Assembly: GCF_013302895.1 (NCBI RefSeq)
Contig: NZ_VJOK01000001.1
Coordinates: forward strand, 5,322,793-5,368,705
Source of the DNA: Streptomyces albus subsp. chlorinus
GTDB lineage: Bacteria; Actinomycetota; Actinomycetes; Streptomycetales; Streptomycetaceae
Length of the DNA: 45,913 bases
Reading direction: 5' to 3'
Positions 28,615-35,713 of this stretch are shown piece after piece (position 1 is the first letter of the stretch; every line of letters starts with the position of its first letter). Position numbers and translations under genes: made by a program. The notes beneath the pieces were generated by a model that did not search any database, was not told where the DNA came from, and saw nothing but the letters and a program-made list of their open reading frames with translations.

Positions 28615-28809
28615 TCAACGGCCGCGTCCTGGGCAGCCGTTAGCGCGTGCGGTGCCGCCCGTGCCGCCGCTTCCGCCCGTTCCGCCGGTCCCGGCGGACT
28701 GCTCCAGGCGAGTGGCCACCGCCCGGAGCAGCGCCGCGCTCGCCGCGCGGACGACGCGGACGACGGGGTGCGCGAGGGTCCTGCGGAGCGCGTCCGCGCG
28801 CGGTGCCAT
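28615..28809 (-). CDS. Small basic protein with Gly-Thr repeat tail
   Basis: A 64-residue protein, MAPRADALRRTLAHPVVRVV, then a helical Ala/Arg-rich part and GTGGTGGSGGTGGTA. The ATG at 28809 is preceded by GGAAGGA at good spacing, and the gene sits in line between two same-strand genes (27 bases after the upstream stop). These two points argue for a real gene, although the length is small and no family is recognised. The amphipathic Arg/Ala helix could lie on a membrane. Confidence 0.5.
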   Translation of the reverse strand: MAPRADALRRTLAHPVVRVVRAASAALLRAVATRLEQSAGTGGTGGSGGTGGTARANGCPGRGR

Positions 28810-28836
28810 GCTCGTCCTTCCGATGGTGACTTCGGT

Positions 28837-29787
28837 TCAGTGCTGGTGGTGTGCGGGCGGGGAAGCCGGTGCGGCACCGTCCTTTCCGGCGCCCGCTCGC
28901 ACGGTGAAGGCCGCGGTGCGGACCTTGCCCTCGTGCTTGAAGTCGAGGAAGAGGCGGTAGCTGCCCTCGCTCGGCGCGGTGGTGGTGAACGAGACGCCCG
29001 GCCCGGCCTTGGTCCTCCCGTCGCCCGGCGTGCCGTTGGGGTGGACGTGCAGGTACCCCAGGTCACCGGCGCGCAGCGCCACCAGGTGCCCGTAGGCGCC
29101 GAGGTAGGGCTGGAGATCGGTGACAGGCTTGCCGTCGCGCGACACCTTCAGCCTCAGCTCCCGCGCGGACCCCGGTGTGAGCTTCCCGTCCAGGGACACC
29201 CGGTATCCGTCCTCGACGGTGGCGGTGGGGGCGGGCTCCGGCAGCTCCTCGGGCTCGTACGTCCCCGAGACGGCGAGGTCGGTGCCGAGGGTGACGCCCT
29301 CGGAGGTGCCGCGCGGGACGAAGTCGGCGAAGAGCCGGTAGTCCCCGGCGCGCGGCAGCTCGGTGCGCAGGCTCCACTCCCCGCTCTTGTCGCGCTCGGG
29401 GTGCAGATGGCGGTAGGTGGCCAGATCGCGCGAGGCGAGTACCAGGTGCAGCTCCTTCTCGTGCTCCTTCTTGTAGGAGACGACGGCGTCGCCCTCCTTG
29501 TCGCGCACCACGAAGCGCAGCTCCCCGCTCTTGCCTGCGGTCAGCCGCGGGGTGCGCAGGTCGAGCCGGTAACCGCGCTCCGCACTCTGGAGGCCGCCGG
29601 GCGGCTCCTGGGCTCCGCCGTGCTCCGCGGCGCCCGGCTTCCCGCGCGCATCCTGGCCGCCGTGATCGCCGTGGCCGCTCGCCTGCGGCGAGGTGATCGG
29701 GTCGACGGCCGCGCCGATGCCGTACGCGCCGGAGAAGGTGGCGGCGAGCACGGCGGTGAAGACGGCGATCTTTCCTGCGGTGTTCAT
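28837..29787 (-). CDS. Secreted His-rich protein, YtkA/FixH-like, copper-linked
   Basis: A 316-residue exported protein. The N-terminal signal or anchor is IAVFTAVLAATFSGAYGIGA, followed by a His/Gly-rich linker (SGHGDHGGQDARG) and two related beta-sandwich halves, with LHLVLASRDLATYRHLHPER, GDYRLFADFVPRG and the later YGHLVALRAGDLGYLHVHPN and GSYRLFLDFKHEGKVRTAAF. The paired HLHP and HVHP motifs at equal positions show an internal duplication and suggest metal binding. It ends PPAHHQH. The ATG at 29787 has AGGGAG upstream. The promoter 50 bases upstream carries a CsoR-like operator. Function in copper handling is inferred from motifs and context. Confidence 0.82.
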   Translation of the reverse strand: MNTAGKIAVFTAVLAATFSGAYGIGAAVDPITSPQASGHGDHGGQDARGKPGAAEHGGAQEPPGGLQSAERGYRLDLRTPRLTAGKSGELRFVVRDKEGDAVVSYKKEHEKELHLVLASRDLATYRHLHPERDKSGEWSLRTELPRAGDYRLFADFVPRGTSEGVTLGTDLAVSGTYEPEELPEPAPTATVEDGYRVSLDGKLTPGSARELRLKVSRDGKPVTDLQPYLGAYGHLVALRAGDLGYLHVHPNGTPGDGRTKAGPGVSFTTTAPSEGSYRLFLDFKHEGKVRTAAFTVRAGAGKDGAAPASPPAHHQH

Positions 29788-29836
29788 GGTGGCTCCCTGT
29801 CCCTGCGCGGTACGGCCCCCTGCGGGCCACACGAGG

Positions 29837-29864
29837 AACATACCCCCGGGGGGTAAGAAGTCAA
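29837..29864 (-). promoter_or_regulatory. Promoter with CsoR-like operator in the spacer
   Basis: On the minus strand TTGACT (29864-29859) and TATGTT (29842-29837) are separated by 16 bases, a good vegetative promoter for the gene starting at 29787. The spacer and -10 contain TACCCCC-G-GGGGGTA (29841-29855), an inverted repeat with G/C tracts as in copper-responsive CsoR operators. Repressor binding here would block the polymerase. Confidence 0.7.
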
Positions 29865-29921
29865 GTCGGAGGACGATTTGCGATGGACAGGGGGAGGGGG
29901 TACACGCCGTCAGTGCCGACC

Positions 29922-29935
29922 TACCGCGCGGGGTA
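29922..29935. promoter_or_regulatory. Second TACC-GGGGTA operator-like site
   Basis: TACCGCGCGGGGTA resembles the site at 29841 and overlaps a TATGTA hexamer (29934-29939) that could be a plus-strand -10 box. It would place a divergent plus-strand transcript under the same regulator. Confidence 0.45.
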
Positions 29936-29976
29936 TGTATCGAGGTGCCGGACAAGCTTCTCGGAGAGCAATCCCC

Positions 29977-30171
29977 ATGCCGGAAACGCTCGTGGACCGG
30001 ACCGCGGGCACCTCGTTCTGCTGCACCACCGACGGAAGCTGTCACCCGGGCAGTGCGGAGAGCGCGGGAAGCACCACAGCCTCCGCCTCCGCCACTTCCA
30101 CCCCCCACCGACCTGGGGAAGGGACCGGTTCCGTACGACCCCCATGCGACGCGAGGGGGCGGGGCGGGTGA
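29977..30171 (+). CDS. Possible small Cys-rich protein
   Basis: A 64-residue reading frame, MPETLVDRTAGTSFCCTTDG followed by SCHPGSAESAG and a Ser/Thr/Ala/Pro-rich remainder. GGAGAG lies 9 bases before the ATG. The CC-x4-C-H cluster could bind a metal, and the operator-like site 40 bases upstream would fit metal control. The C-terminal half looks low in information and may not be natural protein, so I report this with caution; it could also be a decayed gene. Confidence 0.3.
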   Translation: MPETLVDRTAGTSFCCTTDGSCHPGSAESAGSTTASASATSTPHRPGEGTGSVRPPCDARGRGG

Positions 30172-30219
30172 AGAACGCTTCCCCCGCCCCGCCCCCTCAA
30201 CCCTCGGATGTGGCCGGAC

Positions 30220-30871
30220 TCAGCGCAGGGCGGCCACCGCGCCGTTGCGTTCGGTGGCCATCCGGACGGCGAAGCCGGCCAGCGCGGTGCCCCTCACATA
30301 GCGGTGCACGCTCTGCCAGAGCGGGTGGCGGGCGAAGAATCCGGCGACGGAGCCGGCTATCACGATGAAGAACGCGTTGCCCGCGACTCCGACCGCGATC
30401 TGGGTGAGCCCCCAGCAACAGCCCCTGGAGGCCGACATCGCCGCGTTCCGGGTCGACGAACCGCGGCAGCAGCGAGATGTAGAGGATGGCCACCTTGGGG
30501 TTGAGCACGCAGGTGAGGAGGCCCATCAGGAAGAGCTTGCGGTCCCCGTCCGGTGCCAGTTCCTGGGGCGCGAAGGCGGACCGGCCGCCCGGCCGGACGG
30601 CCTTCCAGGCCAGCCAGAGCAGATAGCCCGCTCCCGCCAGCTTGATCGCCAGGTAGATCTCCGGTACCAGCGCGAAGACCGTGGCGATACCGGCGGACAC
30701 CGCGACGAGGTAGACCAGGAAGCCGAGGGCGACCCCGGCCGGCGAGACCAGCCCCGCCCGGCGGCCCTGGGCGATCGAGCGGGAGACCAGGTAGACCATG
30801 TTCGGTCCCGGTGTCAGCACCATGCCGAGTTCCACCACCGCGATCCCCGCTATCGCTCCCAGCCCGATCAC
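30220..30871 (-). pseudogene. LysE family exporter, frameshifted
   Basis: An amino acid or homoserine lactone exporter of the LysE/RhtB family. From the GTG at 30871 (GGAGGTC 6 bases upstream) it reads VIGLGAIAGIAVVELGMVLT and PGPNMVYLVSRSIAQGRRAG, the family signature, then helices down to DVGLQGLLLG. There the frame breaks; the next frame continues LTQIAVGVAGNAFFIVIAGS and ends normally at 30220. Removing one base from the run of five C at 30409-30413 restores a protein of about 216 residues. So the gene is either an inactive pseudogene or has a one-base sequencing error in the run. Confidence 0.85.
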
Positions 30872-31246
30872 GGCATGACCTCCGCACATACGTTCGCCTG
30901 GGTGCAACGTAGCAGCTCACGGCCGTGCGGGGCTCAGCGCGTCGAACCGGGACAGTCACCCACCCCGGGAGTGTCGTCCTCCCTGCTCCCCTCCTGCTCG
31001 CCGAAGGGTCTGACCTCGTTGTCGGCGCACTGGGCGGTGCTGGTGGAACCCCGTGGTGCGGCAGGGGTGCTGGAGCCGGCGCCGGCTGTGCCCCGGACGC
31101 CGGTCCCCGGACACGTCCGCCCGCGTCACGTACCCGATTGCCCTGTTGTGGGCTGCGCGGCGGCCCCGGTGGCTCATGTCCGGAATATCCGCTTAGGTAG
31201 GAGGAAGCGACCACCGCACGGATCACCCTCCAAGGAGGTGCTGGGC
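30872..31246. other. Intergenic region between lysE and the SDR gene
   Basis: About 375 bases with no supported gene. The last 70 bases, starting at GTCCGGAATATCCGC near 31168, presumably hold the SDR promoter; the SDR ribosome site AAGGAGG is at 31231-31237. Confidence 0.4.
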
Positions 31247-31996
31247 ATGGCCGACACCACGCTGCGCGACAAGGTGGCCGTCATCGGCGGGGGCGAGAAG
31301 AACCTGGGCGCTCTGATCAGCAGGACGTTCGCCGAGGACGGGGCGAGGATCGTGGTGCATTACCACACCTCGGAGAAGGAGGCCGAGGAGACCGTCCGGG
31401 CCATCCAGGACGGCGGCGGGAAGGCCGTGTCCGTGCAGGGGGATCTGACGAGGGTCACGGACGTGCGGCGGCTGTTCGAGACCGCGGTGGACACCTACGG
31501 CGGCGTCGATGTCGCGGTCAACACCACCGGGATGGTGCTGCGCAAGCCGATCCTGGAGACCACCGAGGACGAATACGACCGCATGTTCGGAATCAACGCC
31601 AAGGCGGGGTACTTCTTCCTCCAGGAGGCCGGGCGGCGCCTCAACGACCACGGCCGGATCATCAGCCTGGGCACGTCCCTGCTGGCGGCCTTCACGGACG
31701 GCTACTCCACGTACGCGGGCGGCAAGGCACCGCTGGAGCACTTCACCCGGGCGGCGGCCAAGGAGTTCGCCGACCGGTTCATCTCGGTGAACGTGGTGGC
31801 CCCGGGACCGATGGACACACCGTTCTTCTACCCGCAGGAGACGCCGGAGCGGGCTCGGTTCCACGCCTCGCAGGCCATGGGCGACCAGCTCACCCGTATC
31901 GAGGACATCGTCCCCCTGATCCGGTTCCTGGCCACCGAGGGCTGGTGGATCACCGGCCAGACGCTGTTCGCCAACGGCGGCTACACCACCCGCTGA
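31247..31996 (+). CDS. SDR family oxidoreductase
   Basis: A 249-residue short-chain dehydrogenase/reductase that reduces or oxidises a carbonyl or hydroxyl with NAD(P)H. The nucleotide motif is atypical, VAVIGGGEKNLGALISRTFA, with NLGA where TG-x3-G-x-G is usual. Catalytic residues: Ser in SLGTSLLAAF, Tyr and Lys in YSTYAGGKAPLEHF, with the downstream PGPMDTPFFYPQET. Such sequences are often annotated as 3-oxoacyl-ACP reductase-like proteins, but the substrate is not known. The ribosome site AAGGAGG is strong. It stands alone with LtrA 100 bases downstream. Confidence 0.92.
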   Translation: MADTTLRDKVAVIGGGEKNLGALISRTFAEDGARIVVHYHTSEKEAEETVRAIQDGGGKAVSVQGDLTRVTDVRRLFETAVDTYGGVDVAVNTTGMVLRKPILETTEDEYDRMFGINAKAGYFFLQEAGRRLNDHGRIISLGTSLLAAFTDGYSTYAGGKAPLEHFTRAAAKEFADRFISVNVVAPGPMDTPFFYPQETPERARFHASQAMGDQLTRIEDIVPLIRFLATEGWWITGQTLFANGGYTTR

Positions 31997-32098
31997 CCCC
32001 GCCGCGCCCCGGCCGGCCCGCGGGCATTGCCCGGCACCGCCACGGGACCCAACCCTCTGCTCCGGGGCCGGCCGGGCCCGGCACGCGAAGGAGGCCGG

Positions 32099-33322
32099 AT
32101 GAGCAGCGGCGGTGACAGTGCGGTGGAGCGGGGCGGACCGCTGCGGCGGGTGATGCGCGGGCGCGATCCGGGCGAGGAGCACCGCGCCTCGACACCGCTG
32201 GAGCTTCTGTTCGACCTGACGTTCGTGGCCGCCGTCTCGCAGGCCGCCGTGCAGCTCCACCACGCCCTGGCCGAGGGCCACTTCGGCAGCGGCCTGGCGG
32301 GGTACGCCGCCGTCTTCTTCGCGATCTGGTGGGCCTGGATGAACTTCACCTGGTTCGCCTCCGCCTACGACACCGACGACGTGCCCTACCGGGCGCTGAC
32401 GCTGGTGCAGATGGCCGGGGTCCTGGTGCTGGCCACGGGGGTGCGGGCGGCGTTCGACGGGGACTTCGCGACCGTCGTCGCGGGGTACGTCGTCATGCGC
32501 CTGGCGCTGCTCACCCAGTGGCTGCGGGCCGCGGCCGAGCACCCGGAGGGCCGCCGGACCGCGCTGCGGTACGCGGCGGGCATCGCCGTCGTACAAGCCG
32601 GGTGGGTCGCCCGGCTGTGGAGCACGGGCGCGGGGGCCCCGGCCACCTTCGTGGTCCTGGTGGCGGCCGAACTCGCGGTGCCCGCCTGGGCGGAACACCG
32701 GGGCGGCGCGACCAGTTGGCACCCCGGCCACATCGCCGAACGGTACGGCCTGTTCACCATCATCGTGCTCGGCGAGGTCATCCTCGCCAGCCTCGCGGCC
32801 GTGCGGTCGGCGGTGACAGGACACGGCCTGTCCGCCGCCATCGTGCTGATCGCCGCCGGCGGGCTGCTGCTCGTCCTCGCCCTGTGGTGGATCTACTTCA
32901 CCGGCGGCGGCGCCGGACTGACCAGCCTGCGGATCGCCCTGGTGTGGGGTTACGGGCACTACGGGGTCTTCGCCGCCCTGGCCGCGCTCGGTGCCGGGCT
33001 GGAGACGGCACTGGACGCCGCCGAGCACCACGCCCACCTGTCCGAGCGGGCCGCCGCCCTCACCGTGGCGGTACCCGTGGTCGCCGTGCTCCTGCTGCTG
33101 GGCGTCCTGCACCGCGCGGCCGGCACCGGCGCCGTCGGACACGGCCTGCTGGTCGTGGCCGGCGCACTCGTGGTGTCGGCCCTGGCCCTGGCCGCGCCCG
33201 CGCTCGGCGTGGGGCCCGCGGTGCTGGGCATGGGCCTGGCCGTCGCCGCGACACTGGCGGCCAACCTCGTCGTGTTCCGCCGCCGCGGGAGAGGGGGCGG
33301 GCCCGCGGCTGCGCGACGGTGA
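32099..33322 (+). CDS. Low temperature requirement protein A (LtrA) family membrane protein
   Basis: A 407-residue integral membrane protein of the LtrA family, with about ten to twelve hydrophobic helices. Family signature: STPLELLFDLTFVAAVSQAA near the start, then IWWAWMNFTWFASAYDTDDV and the central HIAERYGLFTIIVLGEVILA. LtrA was found in Listeria cold-growth mutants and its biochemical role is unknown. The ATG at 32099 has GAAGGAGG 5 bases upstream. A terminator follows at once, and then the left boundary of the island. Confidence 0.93.
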   Translation: MSSGGDSAVERGGPLRRVMRGRDPGEEHRASTPLELLFDLTFVAAVSQAAVQLHHALAEGHFGSGLAGYAAVFFAIWWAWMNFTWFASAYDTDDVPYRALTLVQMAGVLVLATGVRAAFDGDFATVVAGYVVMRLALLTQWLRAAAEHPEGRRTALRYAAGIAVVQAGWVARLWSTGAGAPATFVVLVAAELAVPAWAEHRGGATSWHPGHIAERYGLFTIIVLGEVILASLAAVRSAVTGHGLSAAIVLIAAGGLLLVLALWWIYFTGGGAGLTSLRIALVWGYGHYGVFAALAALGAGLETALDAAEHHAHLSERAAALTVAVPVVAVLLLLGVLHRAAGTGAVGHGLLVVAGALVVSALALAAPALGVGPAVLGMGLAVAATLAANLVVFRRRGRGGGPAAARR

Positions 33323-33326
33323 GGAC

Positions 33327-33356
33327 GTCCCCGCCCGCGCGGACTCGGGCGGGGAC
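33327..33356 (+). terminator. Terminator of the ltrA gene
   Basis: GTCCCCGCCCG pairs with CGGGCGGGGAC across an 8-base loop, starting 5 bases after the stop. An 11-base perfect stem. Confidence 0.8.
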
Positions 33357-33404
33357 GGGTCACCTGGCGGTGACGCGCGTGCGCCCGGAGAGGGCCCCGG
33401 GCGC

Positions 33405-33450
33405 TCAGCACTCGATGACGTTCACCGCGAGCCCGCCCCGCGCGGTCTCC
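33405..33450. repeat. Left direct repeat of the island (copy of sdaA 3' end)
   Basis: These 46 bases are identical to 40794-40839, the last 14 codons and stop of sdaA. Similarity continues past one mismatch (TGTAC at 33452-33456) and, after a 5-base gap, CTTCA at 33457-33461. It starts exactly at the reverse complement of the sdaA stop codon. It is interpreted as the old chromosomal end of sdaA or an element-borne copy. Confidence 0.9.
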
Positions 33451-33456
33451 ATGTAC

Positions 33457-33708
33457 CTTCACCGCGGCCGACTCCTGATCACTGACGAAGCAGCGGTCGA
33501 AGAGGATGCGGCCTGCACGGTCGAGGAGTTCGCGGTACCGGGTGGCCAGGTCGAGATGATCAGGCGTCCGGTGAGAATGGATCACCTGGAAGCCGTGCTG
33601 CGCTGATAAGCGCTCCGCGAGCGTGCTCTTGCCCACCCCGTCTGGGCGTTCGAGGACGAGTGTGTCGTGGACGGTGGCCATCTCGTCGAGGTTCGCATCG
33701 CCAGCCAT
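33457..33708 (-). pseudogene. P-loop kinase, 3' truncated at the island edge
   Basis: From the ATG at 33708 (or 33681) the frame reads MATVHDTLVLERPDGVGKST, a Walker A motif of the thymidylate-kinase-like class, then AERLSAQHGFQVIHSHRTPD and RAGRILFDRCFVSD, a typical DR-x-x-S region. At about 33470 the kinase-like sequence ends and runs into the sdaA-derived repeat, so roughly the C-terminal half is missing and no proper stop exists. In Walker A the Pro in ERPDGVGKS is unusual. The gene must be inactive. It was possibly cut when the element inserted or rearranged. Confidence 0.65.
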
Positions 33709-33866
33709 GCCTGCACAGCCTCCGTGTCGTCGAGGTGAGCGTGGACGGCGTACTGGATCGTGAGGTTGCGCCAGTTCGGCTCGCGGCCGGAGGCGTGGGT
33801 ATACGACGGGCGCAGGTGGACCGCCGCGATCCGCGCGCCAGTTGCGAGGGCGGCGCCGATCAGCAG
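33709..33866 (-). pseudogene. Orphan gene fragment upstream of the kinase
   Basis: One minus-strand frame reads LLIGAALATGARIAAVHLRP, SYTHASGREPNWRNLTIQYA and VHAHLDDTEAVQAWL, which has natural protein character, but there is no start codon and the 5' end merges with the neighbouring pseudogene. It is probably the C-terminal piece of a conserved protein whose gene was in operon with the kinase. Family not recognised. Confidence 0.4.
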
Positions 33867-34232
33867 AGCGGTACCGGGAGGGGTCTCCGGCCCGGAGACG
33901 TCCGCTCACCGAGTCGGTCGGCGACCAGCCGCTCGAACTCATGATGGTGATCCCGCAGCGACACCAGACAGGAGAGCGTCTGATTGATGACGTTCTGATC
34001 CCGCGACCGCTTGTACTCGACGATCACCGGAGTGCCGCTCTCATCCAGCCCGAGCGACTCGACCCGACCCAGGTGCCGACCAGTCCGGTACTCCGTGGCC
34101 AGGAGCCGGATGCCGAGTCGCCTCCATGCTCGCCTCGATCAGCGACTGCAGCTGACGCTCCACCGGCACCGACGCACCCGGTATCTCCGTCGCTTGACCA
34201 CCTCTGACCCGGAATACCTTCAGGTCGACCAT
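33860..34232 (-). pseudogene. NucS-like/DUF5655-associated nuclease-fold gene, frameshifted
   Basis: The start MVDLKVFRVRGGQATEIPGA then SVPVERQLQSLIEASMEA is followed by a frame break at about 34117. The next frame continues LGIRLLATEYRTGRHLGRVE and SLGLDESGTPVIVEYKRSRD, where the D-x(n)-E-Y-K pattern is the PD-(D/E)xK nuclease signature seen in NucS-like and DUF5655-linked proteins. It then degenerates after FERLVADRLGE and stops at 33860. A one-base frameshift plus a lost C-terminus means the gene is not functional. Homologues are often labelled transporter in databases, wrongly in my view. Confidence 0.6.
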
Positions 34233-34537
34233 GTACTCCTCCCCGCTTCAGCAGGATTACTGACAGGCAGGAATCGAAGCGGCCACGCGCTCATTCCCGG
34301 GTGGTCAAGGTGACCTCAACTGCGGCGTTATACCGCCCCGCACACCGTCGGCTTCGACTTGTTGCAGTGTGCTCGGTCTGCGGCGGCCAGCTCAAGATGG
34401 CCCGGCGGGAGCGTAAGGGCGACGTACGAGTCAGTTTCGGGGTTAACCGGCTCGTGAATCGGAGCAGGAGGTCCTGTCTCGTAAACGAACTGAAGGAAAA
34501 TGCTTGCCCGTCACTACAAACGCTATGGTCAGCAAGT
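34233..34537. other. Non-coding, lower-GC stretch; possible CRISPR leader
   Basis: No supported gene. The last 90 bases (for example AACTGAAGGAAAATGCTTGC near 34489-34508) are clearly AT-richer than the surroundings and run directly into the CRISPR-like repeat at 34538, as a leader would. Confidence 0.4.
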
Positions 34538-34565
34538 GTCGACCCCGCGCCTGCGGGGATGCTCC
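34538..34565 (+). CRISPR. Orphan type I-E-like CRISPR repeat
   Basis: A 28-base sequence, GTCGACCCCGCGCCTGCGGG plus GATGCTCC, with the CCCCGC-GCCT-GCGGGG hairpin of actinobacterial type I-E repeats. It matches the repeat at 40038 except at positions 3 and 25. No second repeat follows at the expected 60-61 bases. No cas genes are present in the window. Confidence 0.6.
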
Positions 34566-34947
34566 CTGGTCGAGCTGCGAGCGGCGTTGGACGCGGCGGA
34601 GCAACGGGCTCGGCGGGGGGGATGCCAAGCGCCGCGAGCGGGCCCGCCGTCGAGCGGCATGACGCTGGCAGACGCGCCGCGTTCGTCTCAGCGCTGAGTG
34701 CGGAAGTGGCATCTCGCCAGGACGCCTGATCGTCAGACACGACGCAGCCCCGCTCGGAAGTATCCAGACGGGGCTGTGTCATTGCGGGCCATGTCTGCGG
34801 ACGGTGCACTTTTTACGCGTTGTCGACGAGGAAGGTGACGGCCCGCTCGTCCAGTTCGGCGGCACGGCGCACGCCACGGGCGGTCAGAATGCCGTCGCTG
34901 GCGGCCATGCCTCCTTTGGCGCGGCGCTCTACACCACGGAGCACGGC
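34566..34947. other. Region with no certain gene
   Basis: Frames here read LVELRAALDAAEQRARRG and, in another frame, AGRRAAFVSALSAEVASRQD, which together look like a decayed helical, basic protein ending at 34729. No continuous gene with a ribosome site is present. A terminator lies at 34742-34779. Confidence 0.35.
34742..34779. terminator. Hairpin terminator
   Basis: ACGCAGCCCCG pairs with CGGGGCTGTGT (one G-T pair) across a 16-base loop, followed by CATT. It could serve the minus-strand acyltransferase gene, which ends 169 bases to its right, or the decayed gene at its left. Confidence 0.6.
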
Positions 34948-35631
34948 TTACCGACTGCGTCGCACGTGCGTTTCGGCGGTGTGGGGCGCGGTCACGATGC
35001 TGCGCTCGGGCAAGGTGCGCCCAGCTAGGGTTACGCCGCTCGCGATGCGACAGTCACGGCCGACTGCCAGGCCGGGGCCGAGGCTGATGTTGTTGCCGGT
35101 CTGGACACCGTCGCCGAGGAGCACGCCGAAGCGTGGCGTGCCGCAGCGATAGATCCCTCCTGGTACCCGGAAACGGATCTCGCGCTCAGGCCGACTCAGG
35201 CGGGGGCTCCACAAGCTGATGGCTGCGGCCGTCACGTTCGCCGATAGGTGAGCCCTGGCGCCGACGAGGGTGCGGTTGAGGCCGATCCGGTGCCCGAGTA
35301 CGGTTCCGTCGCCCACGAAGGCGCGGGTGACCTCGCAGTTGAAGCCGACGCTGACGCCTGCGCCGAGTACAGATCCGGCCCGTACCGTTGAGAACTCCCA
35401 CACGCGGACGCCGGGGCCGATGATCACATCATCCCCGATGAGTGCTGTGCGGTGGATCTCGGCTGTCGGATGGATGCGGTGCCGGAGCACACTGAGCGCT
35501 TGGTGGTGCCACTCCTCCCAGGTCGCCAGGAATTGGGCAAGGTCGGCCTGCTCTAGGTCGGTGTACGGAGTGCCGGTAAGTAGCCCGGAGCCGGGCATGG
35601 TGATGTAGTCGCCGATTCGTAGCTGAGGCAT
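34948..35631 (-). CDS. Left-handed beta-helix (hexapeptide) acyltransferase
   Basis: A 227-residue protein of the LbH family, such as sugar O- or N-acetyltransferases. The first 55 residues are helical (MPQLRIGDYITMPGSGLLTG, then FLATWEEWHHQALSV); from IHPTAEIHRTALIGDDVIIG on, hexapeptide turns repeat (VRVWEFSTVRAGSVLGAGVS, TVLGHRIGLNRTLVGARAHL, NNISLGPGLAVGRDCRIASG). AGGAGGT lies 6 bases before the ATG at 35631. It is divergent from a glycosyltransferase with an 82-base gap and probably acts on the same saccharide. Donor and acceptor are unknown; it could also be a scaffold without activity. Confidence 0.85.
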   Translation of the reverse strand: MPQLRIGDYITMPGSGLLTGTPYTDLEQADLAQFLATWEEWHHQALSVLRHRIHPTAEIHRTALIGDDVIIGPGVRVWEFSTVRAGSVLGAGVSVGFNCEVTRAFVGDGTVLGHRIGLNRTLVGARAHLSANVTAAAISLWSPRLSRPEREIRFRVPGGIYRCGTPRFGVLLGDGVQTGNNISLGPGLAVGRDCRIASGVTLAGRTLPERSIVTAPHTAETHVRRSR

Positions 35632-35713
35632 GAACAACCTCCTTTGAGGGGGTCGGGTCCCGTCCCCGGGTCGTTAGCATCTGCGTAAGCCCCAAGGGAC
35701 GGAGCGTTCATCT

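Noticed and set aside
33405..33450. tRNA gene as attachment site at the island edge
   Set aside because: The repeat is protein-coding sdaA sequence in both copies; no cloverleaf was found there or elsewhere in the window.
34500..34697. 65-codon frame covering the CRISPR-like repeat
   Set aside because: It starts in the leader-like tract and reads through the repeat; no ribosome site and a more likely decayed protein lies in another frame.
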